From contig CP136061.1 in NCBI GenBank assembly GCA_032622095.1, positions 263,286,077 through 263,350,076 of the forward strand: a stretch of DNA of 64,000 bases. The letters are read 5' to 3'. This stretch comes from Siphonodentalium dalli (taxonomy: Eukaryota; Mollusca; Scaphopoda; Gadilida; Siphonodentaliidae). The notes under the pieces are model-generated. The model searched no databases. It saw only the letters and a program-made list of their open reading frames with translations, and was not told where the DNA came from. Positions 22,954 to 35,337 of the stretch are shown here, in pieces. The first letter of the stretch is position 1; each line of letters starts with the position of its first letter. Position numbers and translations under genes: made by a program.

Positions 22954-23815
22954 TACCGTAAATTTTCGGTGTATAAGTCGCACGCGTGTATAAGACGCAC
23001 CCCCATTTTTCAACCCCAAATCCTGCCTTTTGTGAAATACCTTTGTATAAGACGCACACATTTTTAGATGCTGGAATTTCAGAAAACTTCCGTGCATGGT
23101 TAGTATTGTACTGGTAAGTATTGAGAGCAAGTATTCACACATCACATTTGAGAGGAGAAGAAATGGAGAAGGTTATTTACGTTAGAATGATTTATTTAAA
23201 CACAATTAAACACACAATATAACATAACAATTCATAGCACAGCACAATTTATCAAAACGAACGACATTTGCAATAGACAAACAATAAAAATATGGAATGG
23301 GAACTGAATGATTTAATACACGGAATGCACAAAACGGACATTTCAACAACAATAACATTCATTCACTTTCGTCGTTATCAATAAACAATTTAATCCACTC
23401 AGCATCTGACAAAGCATTATCATACACTTCTACATACAAACTTTCTATGAACACATCATTCTCACATTCATCCTCACATTCATCTACAACTTTCGCACTG
23501 TCACCTTTCTTACAAACAACATCGCTGAATAGCACATCGTCCTCAAGATCAGGCCACATCGCACTCTTACCACGGTTAGCTCGCTTGTCTCGACGCATTT
23601 CGGATAAAATGTCCTTCGATCGCCTCCAATCTCTTAACCAATTTCTCACTGACACCATACTGTCTTTCGGCAGCACGGTTACCATTAAGTTCTGCAAACT
23701 TAACCACTTCCAACTTAAATCTGGTTTCGTAACTGAGATCTGACGTTTGCGCTTAATCCCACGTTTATACATAACGATCGAAGTATGTGAATATAATATA
23801 TAGAAATTTACAGTA
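22954..23815 (-). mobile_element. pogo/Tigger-like element, internally deleted
   Basis: The left end is TA/CCGTAAATTTTCGGTGTATA and the right end, reversed, is TACTGTAAATTTC, both at TA dinucleotides. The GTGTATAAGACGCAC motif occurs twice near the left end. Inside, on the minus strand, lies a transposase remnant. TA targets and a pogo-like N-terminal domain place it in the Tc1/mariner/pogo group. Confidence 0.65.
23359..23772 (-). pseudogene. pogo/Tigger-like transposase remnant (N-terminal helix-turn-helix fused to acidic tail)
   Basis: The open frame starts KRGIKRKRQIS and resumes at RDWRRSKDILSEMRRDK, then RGKSAMWPDLE, as in pogo/CENP-B-type DNA-binding domains. Between these the correct residues lie in another frame (FKLEVVKFAELNGNRAAERQ then YGVSEKLV), so two compensating indels displaced about 35 residues. 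The frame then jumps to an acidic C-terminus (DECEDECENDVF..DNDESE). The DDE catalytic core is missing, so about two thirds of a normal transposase is deleted. It cannot catalyse transposition. Confidence 0.65.
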
Positions 23816-24330
23816 TGAGGAAAGACACAAAATATCCTATCATTTATAGGAATATAAAATTGAGACTCGGCTTACTGTTGTTTTAGGATATTTAATGGCC
23901 TCGTTAATTTAGTTGTCGCCTAATTTTCGCGGATCATGAATGCAAACGCTTTGGGCTAATAGTGATGCAATGCACTCCTCAGTATTAAGTGTCAAATATA
24001 CTCAATGTGGGGATTAAATGTTTGCACCCGAAGTGTACAGCATAAAATAATGTTTATGTAATATCAATTTAACAGGAGTTTGCAGCTAATTCGCACTGAA
24101 GCCTCATTAAAATATTTGGAGTCAGGGTTTTATTATGCTCATTCCTTCCCGGGCTTTAAATAAACATGTGACGTAATCTGGTAGAAGTTTAGAGCCACGT
24201 GCAGCTTCTAAACAGTTTACTATGTCGCAACACTGCAGACATCAAAGCGATGACACCGCCGTCATTGAATGTGGGTCAATATTGCACGTGTCCAGAATTG
24301 TTACACAGTCAGGTCAAGGACGCCAACTGT
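23816..24330. other. No gene recognised
   Basis: Intronic-type sequence with no supported features. Confidence 0.4.
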
Positions 24331-24765
24331 TTGTCCTTACATCTGTCATAAATTCTTAAATATCTTCTACACCAGAACCATAGACCGAATGGGTTTATAT
24401 TTTGTGTGACTGGGATTCAGATCTAATTCAAATGGGGTCACCATAACTCTTCCCCTCCATAGTAATTCTATAGGTGACAGATTCAGATTTGTTCAAAAGG
24501 GGGCCATCAGGACAAATAGTAGTGGAGCCAGGGATATAACTTCTGCCCTCCACAACTGCCCTCCATAGTAATTCTTAAAACTTTCTTCTCAAGAATAATT
24601 AGTCCTATTTAGATTATAGTTGGATATTTGTTTGGAGGGTTCTTGTATGAAAGGGATTCAAATTTGTACAAATGGGGTCACCTGGTCAAATATGGGCAGA
24701 GTCAGGGACATAACTTTTTCCCTCCATAGTAATAATTATAAGGTCTTCTCCAAAACAGCAATACG
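24331..24765. repeat. Modular dispersed repeat, third locus
   Basis: It carries the blocks AATTCTTAAATATCTTCTAC, TGTGACTGGGATTCAGATC, GGAGCCAGGGATATAACTTC and ATGGGGTCACCTGGTCAAAT of the family at 6866 and 18140. Confidence 0.65.
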
Positions 24766-24790
24766 TAACCCTTTGAACCCGACTGGCCAA

Positions 24791-24837
24791 AAAAGCAGCC
24801 AGCCAGAAAATGTTCATACACCTGGCTGGCTGCTTTT
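24791..24837. repeat. Perfect 16-bp hairpin
   Basis: AAAAGCAGCCAGCCAG (24791-24806) pairs exactly with CTGGCTGGCTGCTTTT (24822-24837) around a 15-nt loop. Confidence 0.9.
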
Positions 24838-24869
24838 ATCATTCAGTAACACAAATGTATATAACATGT

Positions 24870-24890
24870 TTATATATATATATATATATA
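24870..24890. repeat. (TA)n microsatellite
   Basis: About ten TA units directly precede the CTAGCCGATGAGCCCG head of the next repeat. Confidence 0.9.
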
Positions 24891-25297
24891 CTAGCCGATG
24901 AGCCCGACTTTGTCCGGGCTATTCAAAAACCAAATTTCAAGTCGATAGCTCCACCCGTTTCCGAGATCTGTTCTGCGCATGCGCGAAGCTGGCGTCGCAC
25001 GGGCTCGGCGACCCGATAAAATTTGTATCCAGGGCAAGATACATTCACATAGCAAATTTCAAGTCGTTAGCTCCACCCGTTTCCGAGATCTCGTCTGCGC
25101 ATGCGTGAAGCTGGCGTCGCACGAGCTCGGCGACCCGATAAAATTCGTTTCCGGGGCAAGATACATTCACATACCAAATTTCAAGTCGATAGCTCCACCC
25201 GTTTCCAAGATCTTGTCTGCGCATGCGCGAAGCTGGCATCGCACGGGCTCGGCGACCCGATAAAATTTGTATCCGGGGCAAGATACATTCACATACC
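24891..25297. repeat. Interspersed repeat head plus three 122-bp tandem units
   Basis: After CTAGCCGATGAGCCCGACTT TGTCCGGGCT come three units starting AAATTTCAAGTCG at 24932, 25054 and 25176. Each contains GCTCCACCCGTTTCCGAGAT, TGCGCATGCG and GGCGACCCGATAAAATT. The period is exactly 122 bp. The head resembles the ACTAGC..CCCGGC motif at 5100. The array stops at about 25297, where the remnant gene begins without its own start. Confidence 0.85.
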
Positions 25298-26992
25298 AAA
25301 CTGCTACTCGTATTCGACACGACGAACGAGATGTCACGTCACTAACTGAAATGCTCACAACCAACTGGACCAATCCCTTCAATGAGAACAATACAGACCT
25401 GGCCAGCCTGTCAACGGCAGTAACACCACATGCTGGGATCATAGCAGACTTGCTTGGAGCGAAAGCCAAAGGGGAGAAAGAATATATGAAATTCCGTGAA
25501 GAACGCCTATCATCGCAACCGACCAAACAGTTATATGACACAATTCCAAAAATGAAATTGAAAACTTTCTCTAACACGAAAAAAGCCAAAGTAGTCAAGT
25601 CTAAAGAACAGTCCATCGTTCTCAGAGCAGATCGAAATTTGTTCGGCCAGATGACACTGATAGCACAGTCAAGGAAGCTGGAAATGGAGAAAGTGTTGAA
25701 ACACCCTCTGGGCCCTTTGCCTTTGTCTATTGCGTCACCTGATGGCGGATTGAGGAAGACTAACAAATCTGTGTTGTCGAAGAAAATCGAGGATGGCTTC
25801 CCCCCAGGTGAGGAAATTCCAAAGCCATCAGCCTGCATCATTGATGGTATGCGCATAATCCAAATGATCAATGGAAATCATAAGACATTTTCGGAATCGT
25901 CTTGTTGATAATACTATCTGAGGCCAGGGATTGTCAGCGGGTGGATGTGGTGTTCGATGTATACAGGAGTATTTCCATCAAGAGTATAGAGAGAGATACC
26001 AACAGATTTTCAGGTGACCCGCACCAGTTGAAGGGTATTGTTGGAGGTCATAGAATAGAACAGTGGCGAAAATTTATGCAAGGAAATAAGAACAAAACAA
26101 ACTTGATAGTATTTTTATGCAATGAATGGAAGAAAGATAGTTGTCGGGCGAAACTAGGACAAAAGGTTATGTTCCTTGCATACAAAGAAACGTGCATGAA
26201 AATTTCCTGTGATAATGTGACCCCATATTCAGAGTTGTTTTCGTCCCAAGAAGAAGCAGACACTCGTATCGTGCTCCATGCCATTCATGCTGGCAACAAC
26301 GGGTCGAAAAGCGTGGTAGTCACAGCGGACGACACTGATGTGATGCTTCTTCTGCTGGACAATTGTGAATCGCTAATTGAGTGTAATGTGTTTATGAAGA
26401 GAGGCACGAAAACCCGAATGAGATACGTCAACATCACTGAAATCTATCGCAGCTTCGGCGAGAATGTGTGCTCTTCTTTACCAGGATTCCATGCTTTCAC
26501 TGGGTGTGATTCTGTCGAGTCATTCGCCGGACGGAGGAAAGTGGCAGCGTTCACTCTGATCTTATCAAATGAAGAACACCAAGCTTTATTCAGAAGACTC
26601 GGTTCTTCTTGGGAGATAGAAGATGATCTCATCAACGAGCTCGAGGCGTTCACTTGCAAATTATATTGCGCTAAGACAGATATATGTAACATCAACACAC
26701 TGCGATATGTCATCTTCTGTGTCAAACAAGGGTCTGTGGACTCTACTCAATTGCCCCCGTGCAGGGATTCTCTAAAGAAACACATCCTTCGAGCTAACTA
26801 TCAAGCAGCTGTATGGAAAACTTGCATGTATTGAGTCAAAATGCAAATGCATCATCAATGGACTCAAATGCACAGATATGATTGTGTAGACTCCCGAACT
26901 GTTCGAATATGCCCACAGAAGACGATTGCGATTCTTCTCAATGTGACTCTGATGAGGATACGGACAGTGAGGACTCCGATGATGACAACTGA
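25298..26992 (+). pseudogene. Orphan repeat-associated protein family (EADTR/HAFTGCD type), frameshifted and truncated
   Basis: One frame runs to 25908 and a second from about 25902 to 26834, joined by a single indel near 25900. Neither has its own ATG start. Conserved-looking blocks in order: GLGPLP-like HPLGPLPLSIASPDGGLRKT, VDVVFDVYRS, SSQEEADTRIVLHAIH, VVVTADDTDVMLLLL, LPGFHAFTGCDSVESFAGRR, TLRYVIFCVKQG and LPPCRDSLKKH. The acidic ADDTDV block resembles a PIN/5'-nuclease-like active site. I recall multi-copy proteins of this kind, uncharacterised, in cnidarians, molluscs and fish, and infer association with a mobile element. A Cys-rich tail relic (CKCIINGLKCTDM) and an acidic end follow to 26992, after a deletion. 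The function is unknown. Confidence 0.6.
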
Positions 26993-28679
26993 ATATATAA
27001 CAATTTAATGATGCTCCGGTCGTATTGGGTTCCCATTTTATAATTTATATTTATATGTTCTAAGGAGTCACAAAAGTATTGGATAAAGAAATTTCCATTA
27101 GAAAGACCTACTTGGTCAGACATATATATCAAATACGGACATTTAGCCACTTGTCATTTATGGTCACATATTTTACCAGGTTAAAATAAATTAGTTTATC
27201 CAATTTAATTGAGATTTGGTGTTGAGATCTGCTGCTTTGGGTTTCACATTTAGCTAATGTCGTGTTTTCGTGAGTGTACATTATATAAGTGAAGCTATTG
27301 TTGCATGATCCACTACGACTGTGAGCACCTTTAATGAGTAATATTCACCAATTACAAGAAAACAAACATTTTCTCTTCATATACATACATACAGTTTACA
27401 TAGTAGTAACTTGAAATTGAAAATCTACTTTAAAATCGAGACACCATATGGGCTAATTTTGTGATCCATAAACGCTCTCTATTATGTCAGAGTTCAAGTC
27501 AGATTTAAGCATAGGTATCATATATATCAGCTAATGCCAGTGTTGACTAATTCATATTCAGTCAATTACACCTTTATATGCTTCTGAGCATTGATAGATA
27601 TATTTATATGAATATGTGTCCAAATGAAATATTTCATAGTAATATATGATTTTTTCTCTTTTTAGGGGGGAGGGGAAGCATTTATGTGAACAGCCAGAAA
27701 TGAATCACCCATAAATGGGATTTTTTAAATCAAGTATGTCACTAAATAATTTAGGGATATTTTAGAGGTAGTTTTACTTCAATTGGTATGAAATCTACCA
27801 TGACAGAAAGCGTTTACTGCTCATAGAATTCTGAAAATTCATTGGATTTGGTTGATTTTCCACTAATTTTGGAGTCAAAATGCCGCTTTATCATGAAAAA
27901 TACAAATGATATGATAACTATAGTGTTTATTTCTTCATTATATCAAATGATATGTACATTTAAGTGTTTTTGGAAGCTAGATATTGCCTTTACTGTTCCA
28001 TGGGGTTACGAACCCAAAATTAAACAAAAAATTCTAGGGTACCTACTTTAAAACCCATCAATCAAACAGAATGCTGCATTTTAAAAATCTCGGACACACC
28101 TCTTTGTGATCCCAGATGGTTGCTCTTTTCAAAAAAGTACATGAGCCTTTGTCCGTCATTTGATACCGATTTTCGGTTTGGCCCACGGACTATATACTTA
28201 AATTCATTATGAACTAGGATTGTCTGTCTTTCCTACTATTTATTCATCTATTTAAATGAACGCATGGAGTTCAGTTCAGACAGTTCGAATCTTCACTTTT
28301 TTGAAAACCAAACATTTTGAGAATCCGTTGACGGAGAACGGAAACAAAATGCAATTTCACAGTAAAGTATACACATATGACAAAATGTCTTGTGTAGCCA
28401 GCAACTAATGTAAACTAACAATTAAGTTTCGGCTGTGGATAAGAAATCGACAACACGCCGTTCTACCATAATGATATATTTGTGAGGTCGGGGAATATTT
28501 GTAGCGGCGAGAAAAATGATTAAACTCTATTGAGTAGCGCGTTTTTTTGAACATCAACACTCAGTAACACCGGGCAACAACACTGATTATATACACCAAA
28601 ACAAATTTCTTGCCAAATCCGGATGTGCTAGATACTCAAGCAGTCGGTAATGTCCGACAATCCCCGGTGATTTCCGGGA
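26993..28679. other. No gene recognised (intron 2)
   Basis: AT-rich sequence with no supported exon, RNA gene or repeat ends. Confidence 0.4.
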
Positions 28680-28754
28680 TCAATGTGTTCATAAACCTAT
28701 GAACGACATTGAAAGTGACGTCATGTTACGTTCATAGGTTTATGAACACATTGA
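28680..28754. repeat. Perfect 26-bp inverted repeat, hairpin with 23-nt loop
   Basis: The 26 bases at 28680-28705 (core GTTCATAAACCTATGAACG) are exactly reverse-complemented at 28729-28754. Each arm also contains an imperfect palindrome of its own. The loop contains TGACGTCA, the consensus cAMP-response/ATF site. No open frame overlaps it. Confidence 0.9.
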
Positions 28755-29059
28755 ATAGGGGGACGTGTCCACTGTAACGCTATGGGGAAATCGGAAGAGA
28801 TATCAGGTTTATGTAAATATTATTGTATGAACAATCCAATTAGAAATTTTCTGCAAAGTAGCAGAAGTATTAGGTTTATTTATAATTGTAAGAATCAAAT
28901 TTATTTTGTTTTGTTAGATTTTCCTTTCTAAATTGCTTTGTTCGGTCCATGACTCCATGTATACCATCAGTACCCGTCTAGAATCTAAAAGTTAATTATC
29001 TGTTAAAGCTGGGACAAAAATAGTTGGGTTTATGTGTTTATTCTATCTTGTTTGGCAAG

Positions 29060-31249
29060 TAGTGTGGTCGTTGGAGAGTTGAACCCGGAATAAATTGGAT
29101 ACAAGCTGATTTTTGTGTTATTCGACGCGGGAAAACACCAGGAACAACATATCAAAAATCCGCTCATGGGAAAATTCAGGATCCAAGATGGCGTCCATAA
29201 TGTCTGTTGTTATCGCAAAATACTGAATTTCTGCGGTAGGTGCTCCAATTAATTCCAAATGCTTAATAAATTGAAATATATACAAACAATGCTTTGTCGT
29301 AAGCCATATATGTAGAATGTATTTCCCAAAATGGCCGCCAAAATGGACAAAATCGAATGAAATTTACATGTTGTGCAAAATTGAAGAGCTAGTCCTATAC
29401 GAGTGAACAAACTCTCGAATTATGCGAGGAAGATTGATTGCAGAGTATCAGAGAAACTTTTGATTAGTGATGTACGAATTATCTCTGATGTATCTCACGA
29501 GAGAGCAAGCGAAACCAGGGTCTTATGAAACGGTTAAATCTTGACTTTTGTACGCCCAGAAACGGAAACATAACGCAGTTTTTTCTGTACTGCTTATCTT
29601 GAATCGTGTAATATATGTGTAATTAAACAGCTAAATGGGAGTTAGTAGAGATGTATTGACTATGAGACCTTTTTCTAGAAGCAGAAAAATGTGTACTCCG
29701 AGCAGTCTCACGAATGTGACCGATCATCATTTATTTTGATATCTACAGCATGAAACCTTTAAAAATTAACTGATATAAAACGGTATGAAAGATATTCATA
29801 TAGTACTGGGTAAAATGCGTATATTCTATTGTCTGTGTCTCAAAATAGTAGTCATAGTTGCCTCAGATCAAGTGATAAAACACGAATATTTCGCTTTTAT
29901 CTCAAGAATGCATGGTGGTATACCATGAACTAAATTTATTAAAATACGAAGGAGTACCATAGACTATCGTCAATAAATTCTAAACTTGACCAAAATTGCC
30001 TACATACTCTGTGACAAAGACTGTGTTTATACCTGGAAATTATATTTGGTTTAATTCACCAAGGCCACATCTACGCGAAACTTACTACGTTTTCTTCAAC
30101 CGCATCACCACGTTTACTCCTTCTCCCTAATGTTACACATAGCTGCTGCACACAGAACCACAATTAATACTATTGCGTGAATGTTCAACGTTGAAATAAC
30201 CTCTTAAACGGTGATCACTCGATATTTAGCATGATTATATGGGTGGTAATTGTAAGATATTTTAAAACAAAAATATACTGAAAACTAATAGTGTGCATTG
30301 CGTAGCTGCATATTCCAGTTGTAAATTTGTGATTGAAGTAAGTTGAACAAAATTGTCTACCAAGAACACGGTTTGTTAGCAGTATGAAAAGTAGTCTTAC
30401 ATACAATGTGTGTTGTACCGTCTCTTTGATCTGGTGAGACGCGGTGCTAATCTATTGAAGATATGAGTGTTTCTTTACAGTATAATAAGCATTGCTACAA
30501 ATATGTATTGTTTAATATCACCGGGAGTGTTGACAATTTCGGAAATATAACTAACATTTAGACCGCTAGAGTGTGCACTTAAATTTCGGCGTTACATTCA
30601 ATAATTAATCTTCATGCCGAATGAAACTACCATGAACTGTGAGGCGAAACATTAGTTCGTGTGTTGCATGTCCGATATTATTATTCTTGGCCCGACAATT
30701 GGATGTTGGATAAGCAGAACACCCAAACTTTAAAGACGCAAATCATTGGGTTTTGATTTGCGGTGCAGTGGCCGATAAATCCTTCAGCTGGATCTGTTTA
30801 ATGATGTGTGTACCTTTAAAGATATTCAACAACCGACTTGTATATTATCAATACATATTTTTTCACTCCTATGTGGTTATCCAATATGTTGCTTTATTGG
30901 TTGTATTGCTTACAGTTCTGGCCATTTTGACAGCCATTTCATGGCCACGATTGTATGATTTTCTGTGTGTGTCACTCTATTCGCTCCCGTACTATAATTT
31001 AACACAAACTGGTATAACGGCGTAATTCCAATGCCACAATATATCGTATAATGACATGTTTCGAGAACTGATGTAGTATAGACAACCATGTTGGACGCCA
31101 TCTTGGATAACAAAGTTTCCCCACAGCGGATTTTTGCGGATTTTGGATATGTTGTTCCTGAGGCTTTTCCCCGTCGAATGACACCAAAATCAGCTTGTAT
31201 CCAATTTATTCCGGGTTGATCCCCAAATTCTGCTTCAACGACCACACTA
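29060..31249. mobile_element. Inverted-repeat pair enclosing ~2.2 kb
   Basis: TAGTGTGGTCGTT at 29060-29072 mirrors AACGACCACACTA at 31237-31249. Homology runs about 150 bp inward through CCCGGAATAAATTGGATACA, AGCTGATTTT, GGAACAACATAT and CCAAGATGGCGTCCA, with several indels. AAG lies outside both ends and could be a 3-bp target duplication. The centre has no coding capacity. It could be one foldback element or two solo copies in opposite orientation. Confidence 0.6.
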
Positions 31250-31263
31250 AAGTCCATGCCTAA

Positions 31264-32292
31264 GGCCAAACTTTTTGATTTTACTGCTTTACGGATCAGT
31301 GGTCCCCTGTTTTCTGTGGCCCAACAAGGAAATAAAAATCAAATATAATTTTTATTTTAATTTTCACAGCCGACAGCTGTTTCTGCTTATCAGTAACAAA
31401 TTATCTAACCACATTTCACTGATTAAAGATCCATAGGACACACCACTATATATATCTCTGGCTTTAATTACTTTTAACTACATCCAAGATGAAAACTGAG
31501 AAGTCAGCTTGAGTTTATGTGTCGGCCACCAAGATACCTGTATGCTTTCTATAAATCTTGACATCTCTTTAAAACTTTAAATGGCCTTTAGAATACATTT
31601 TGTATTCCTGGGAATTTATGGTGATCTTTATGACTGAAGACCAATAACAGTCCACAAGGTTTCTTAGATAGGAATGACAAACTAATGAGTATGTGGGTTT
31701 GCTCAAGTTACTCATTCACTTTTTAACACTACCACTAATCTCATCATTCCCATGTGTGTATTAACCCTCTCTATACCAAATACTCATTGACCAGACAATT
31801 AGATTCTTTAGGAAATGTTCAGATAATAAGTTCAACAAGTTCTAAACTTATTATCTGAACATTTCCCACCAAATAATAGGAATCCTTCTGCAAATATATT
31901 ATCTGTCGGCTACTTATATTTCCATGACATCCATCCAGATGAATAATGGACTTTTTCAATGTATACATTATAACTGAATGGGGGAGTCCATTTATTCAAT
32001 AATTAAAATGTTGAACAAAAACAAACCTTTTATTTCTGGATTTTTTCAATATTATTCAATAATCTGAGCTATGTTTCAAATAATAGTACTGGATTTGAAT
32101 TTTGTGATATACATCCAAAAAGTGTTCTCTATAAATGACTGACAGAGAATTATAAAGACACAGTTACCACCTTGGCGAATGTCCAAAAAAAAAAATGATT
32201 CAAGCATTTTTATATTTATTTTTTTTCCGACCGACCCTACCAAAACAAGGTTAAAAAAATCCGTAAAGCAGAAAAATAAAAAATGTTTGGCC
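31264..32292. mobile_element. PIF/Harbinger-like MITE with TAA target duplication
   Basis: TAA flanks at 31261-31263 and 32293-32295. The left end GGCCAAACTTTTTGATTTTA and its continuation CTGCTTTACGGAT match the reversed right end GGCCAAACATTTTTTATTTT with CTGCTTTACGGAT. Length is 1029 bp. TWA duplications and GGC/GGG-starting termini fit PIF/Harbinger. No transposase is present. Confidence 0.7.
31811..31866. repeat. Perfect 22-bp hairpin inside the Harbinger-like MITE
   Basis: GGAAATGTTCAGATAATAAG+TT at 31811-31832 is exactly reversed at 31845-31866, with a 12-nt loop. Confidence 0.9.
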
Positions 32293-32295
32293 TAA

Positions 32296-32990
32296 TGAAG
32301 GTCACACCTTTGTCTTGTATTCTGACAGAACCTTCCCCTAACCTCAGATACTGCAAATCCCCACACCTGCGAATGGTTGTAGTAGCAATTAAAAATATTG
32401 TTTTCCATGTTAATTACTTTAATGACTCAAAAGGGTGTTTTTGTAACATGTTTAGTACTAGATGGAGATCCCAGTCAAGTATTTTTTTCTAAGTTGTTTT
32501 TCAGGATGTCTAGAATTGAACACTCCTTTTAGAAGTTTGACAATGTGTGGATGTTTTCCAATCGGTATATTATCTATTCTTGGTAATAACTGATATATTA
32601 GACAAAATTGGCCTGTAGCCAGAAATAGTTCTATATTTTAATTGGTCATCAAACAACTCTGCCAAAAAATTTCCAGCATCATTTAAAGATGCTGAATAGT
32701 GATTAATTTCCCTAGCACTGCACCAATTATTGGATTATTGCACCAACGTAATTATCATACTTGTTAAGTTTATTGCCTATTGTGTAATCTAATTTAATTA
32801 CTGCTGTATATATAAACATGCATGTGTATATGAACAATGATGAATGTGATATCCGAATTTGTGTACATAGTGTATATACGTTTTGCTTGTTTCACTGTTA
32901 TGTGACTTGTGCAATAAATCAATCAAGCATTGATATTCTTTATGTGTATCCATACCATAGTATGGTACACATACATGTAGTGTCGACATC
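32296..32990. other. No gene recognised
   Basis: AT-rich intronic sequence with no supported features. Confidence 0.4.
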
Positions 32991-32999
32991 CGGATTGAC

Positions 33000-33375
33000 C
33001 ACTCATCGTTTGTTCGTCTGTCTGTCCGTCCGTAGACACTTTACGCATAATGCGATAACTCAAACATTTTCTATCCGATTGTATATGGGTTTCTGAGGCC
33101 AAAATACAGATCGAGTTCAAAGATGGGTTTCATCCAACCTTTTAATAGAGTTATGGCCATTTTTCGACTTAGAATTCACGCATTCTGCCATAACTCTAAC
33201 ATTTTTTATCTGATTGGAACCAAATTTGGTATGTGAGTTTCTCAGCCCAACATACAGATCGAGTTCGAATATGGGTTTGATCTGATTTTTTTAATGGAGT
33301 TATGGCCGTTTGACATAGAATTAACACATGCTTCGATAAATCAACCATTTTTTATCTGATAGGAACCAAATGTAT
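33000..33375. repeat. Three degenerate ~145-bp tandem modules
   Basis: Shared blocks are ATAACTC.AACATTTT.TATC, GAT.GGAACCAAAT.TGTATG, GTTTCTCAGCC.AACATACAG, ATCGAGTTC.AA.ATGGGTTT and GAGTTATGGCC. A GTTCGTCTGTCTGTCCGTCC tract leads the array, as in the heads of other tandem-core elements here. Confidence 0.65.
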
Positions 33376-35337
33376 GAGAGTTTCTCAACTCTACTCAAAC
33401 TCTGTGAGAGAGATAAGAGACTATATGGTTTATTGAATTGAGAGTTATTTATAGCCCTCATATGTTAGCTCTATATATAAGAGAATTGGCCACACACAGA
33501 TTAGTAAATTATTGGATAAATTGATTTAGCTATATCTTTAACCACAACTTAGCCATGTGAATTTATTTAACTAGACCAATGGAGCTCTCTAAGTCCTTGG
33601 ATGATGGAACTTCATTGGATTTAACAGGGCAGAGATAGGTGATTTAACTAACCCCTTTTACCCATTCCATGTCTTTTAACCTTTTCCATTAAATAAGTAA
33701 CTATATTATTTTGATATCTTACATGGCCATTTACAACAACATGAATAGAACTGCTTACACTATGATAGTGGTGACATGCTCTAGAGTTTAGATGATATAT
33801 TAACCCTGCTATTTTGACTCATACATTCCAATAATTTGTGTTATTACTGGTTATTATGTACATTTGTCTATACTACTTTAGATCATAACAGTATACGGCA
33901 GGGGGTGGCAAGTAGACAACCCTCTCGGTTATGCTGTCCCCGATAGCTCATTGAATGTTATAATATTACACTGTATAGATAATTGTATATATTATATGAA
34001 TGAGTTATCAATAAATAGTCATAGTCATAGTATACTCTATAATTCAACATTAAACGATTATGATTCCGATCATAACAATTTACTATCGCCAAGGGTTGAG
34101 TTAAACATTTGGATCCAATAAGTATTATAACCATTGGTTGAGATATATGCGTGGATGAAAAAAAAAGAATTTCCAGATAAACAACATGGCTGCTGCCGGC
34201 CATGTTTTTTTTGCAAATTTTTAAAGAACAATATTGACAGATCCCATCTAGAGACCATCCCCAAAGATCCATATGAAGTTTGGTGATGATTGGATGAGTG
34301 ATGTGGCAAGTAGGTTGTCCCGAAGAATTTAGTCATGCAAAGAGTAAAATCCATTTTCACATTAAGTCCCATTTACATAATAAGGGCCGTCACTCTCGAA
34401 AAAAGCAATGGACGCAACCCGATGTTTGTAAATACTCCTTCCGTATGTTGATTCATCAACATACCAAAGATTACTAAAATACGACTGATGATGACCAAGA
34501 TATAGAGCTTCAAAGTTGTTACGGTTGTCTTTCAGTTTAACCGCATCAATTCACCGAGGTAAAGATTAAACAAACAGCTGTCTAACTTGGTTGCGACCCC
34601 AGTTAGATGGGCCATTTACTTATTTCATCACAGTATATCAACCATACTTCAAATCTTAACAAAAAATGTTTTGGAAGTTCACCATAATGACGGCATTCAA
34701 CTAGCTATATATATTAAGCAAACAAGGTTCGTCCCTTTATTTTAATGACTAATCTTACAGAGGAGAGAAATGCAGAGGTCCTTAATGTTTGGGTTCCTAT
34801 CTGCCTATATGTTCAAATTTGTCATCGCGGGCATATGCCAGCACCAATGTTGCAACCTCTTTTCTATCATGTAAGAATGCCGTAATGCAATTTACTAATC
34901 TATTTCAGATTCCATAGAAATCAATTTTTGGTAATAATTGTTCGACCACGAATTGAGACTGGCAGGTGTTTTAATTTTGTTCCCCATTTCATTTTTGGAT
35001 TCTTATTATTTGGCTTTGGCACTATATGGACCGCTGCGATTTACAGATAATCAGAGATGAAAATAAGTAACCTGAATTGACCGATTTAATTTGTTATGTG
35101 CTCAGGTAGGACTCAGGATATATGGCAGAACATAGGACTTGGCAATGTGCCAATGAAACTATAACATGTATGACAACTTGAGCCTAGAGTATCGACTATA
35201 ACTGACAACAAAATGGTAAGTGATAAAAAAGACTAAAATGAAGAAAAATGGTTCTTATTTCTGCATTTGAGCTTGATATTTTGGCCTTATGCAGGTAAAT
35301 ATTTGTTCTTACAATATAAATATTATTTTTATTTCAG
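33376..35337. other. Intron 2, mostly anonymous
   Basis: No exon found. About 34165-34370 carries a reversed, diverged relic of the HINE monomer (ACATGGCTGCTGCCGGCCAT, then GTCATGCAAAGAGTAAAATC). A GTATACTCTATAATTCAAC word at about 34030 recurs reversed at about 51537 in the foldback centre. Confidence 0.4.

Noticed and set aside
30753-31025. 90-aa frame with a hydrophobic segment, a possible membrane protein
   Set aside because: It overlaps no splice signals, lies in an inverted-repeat element and its hydrophobicity reflects T-rich DNA.
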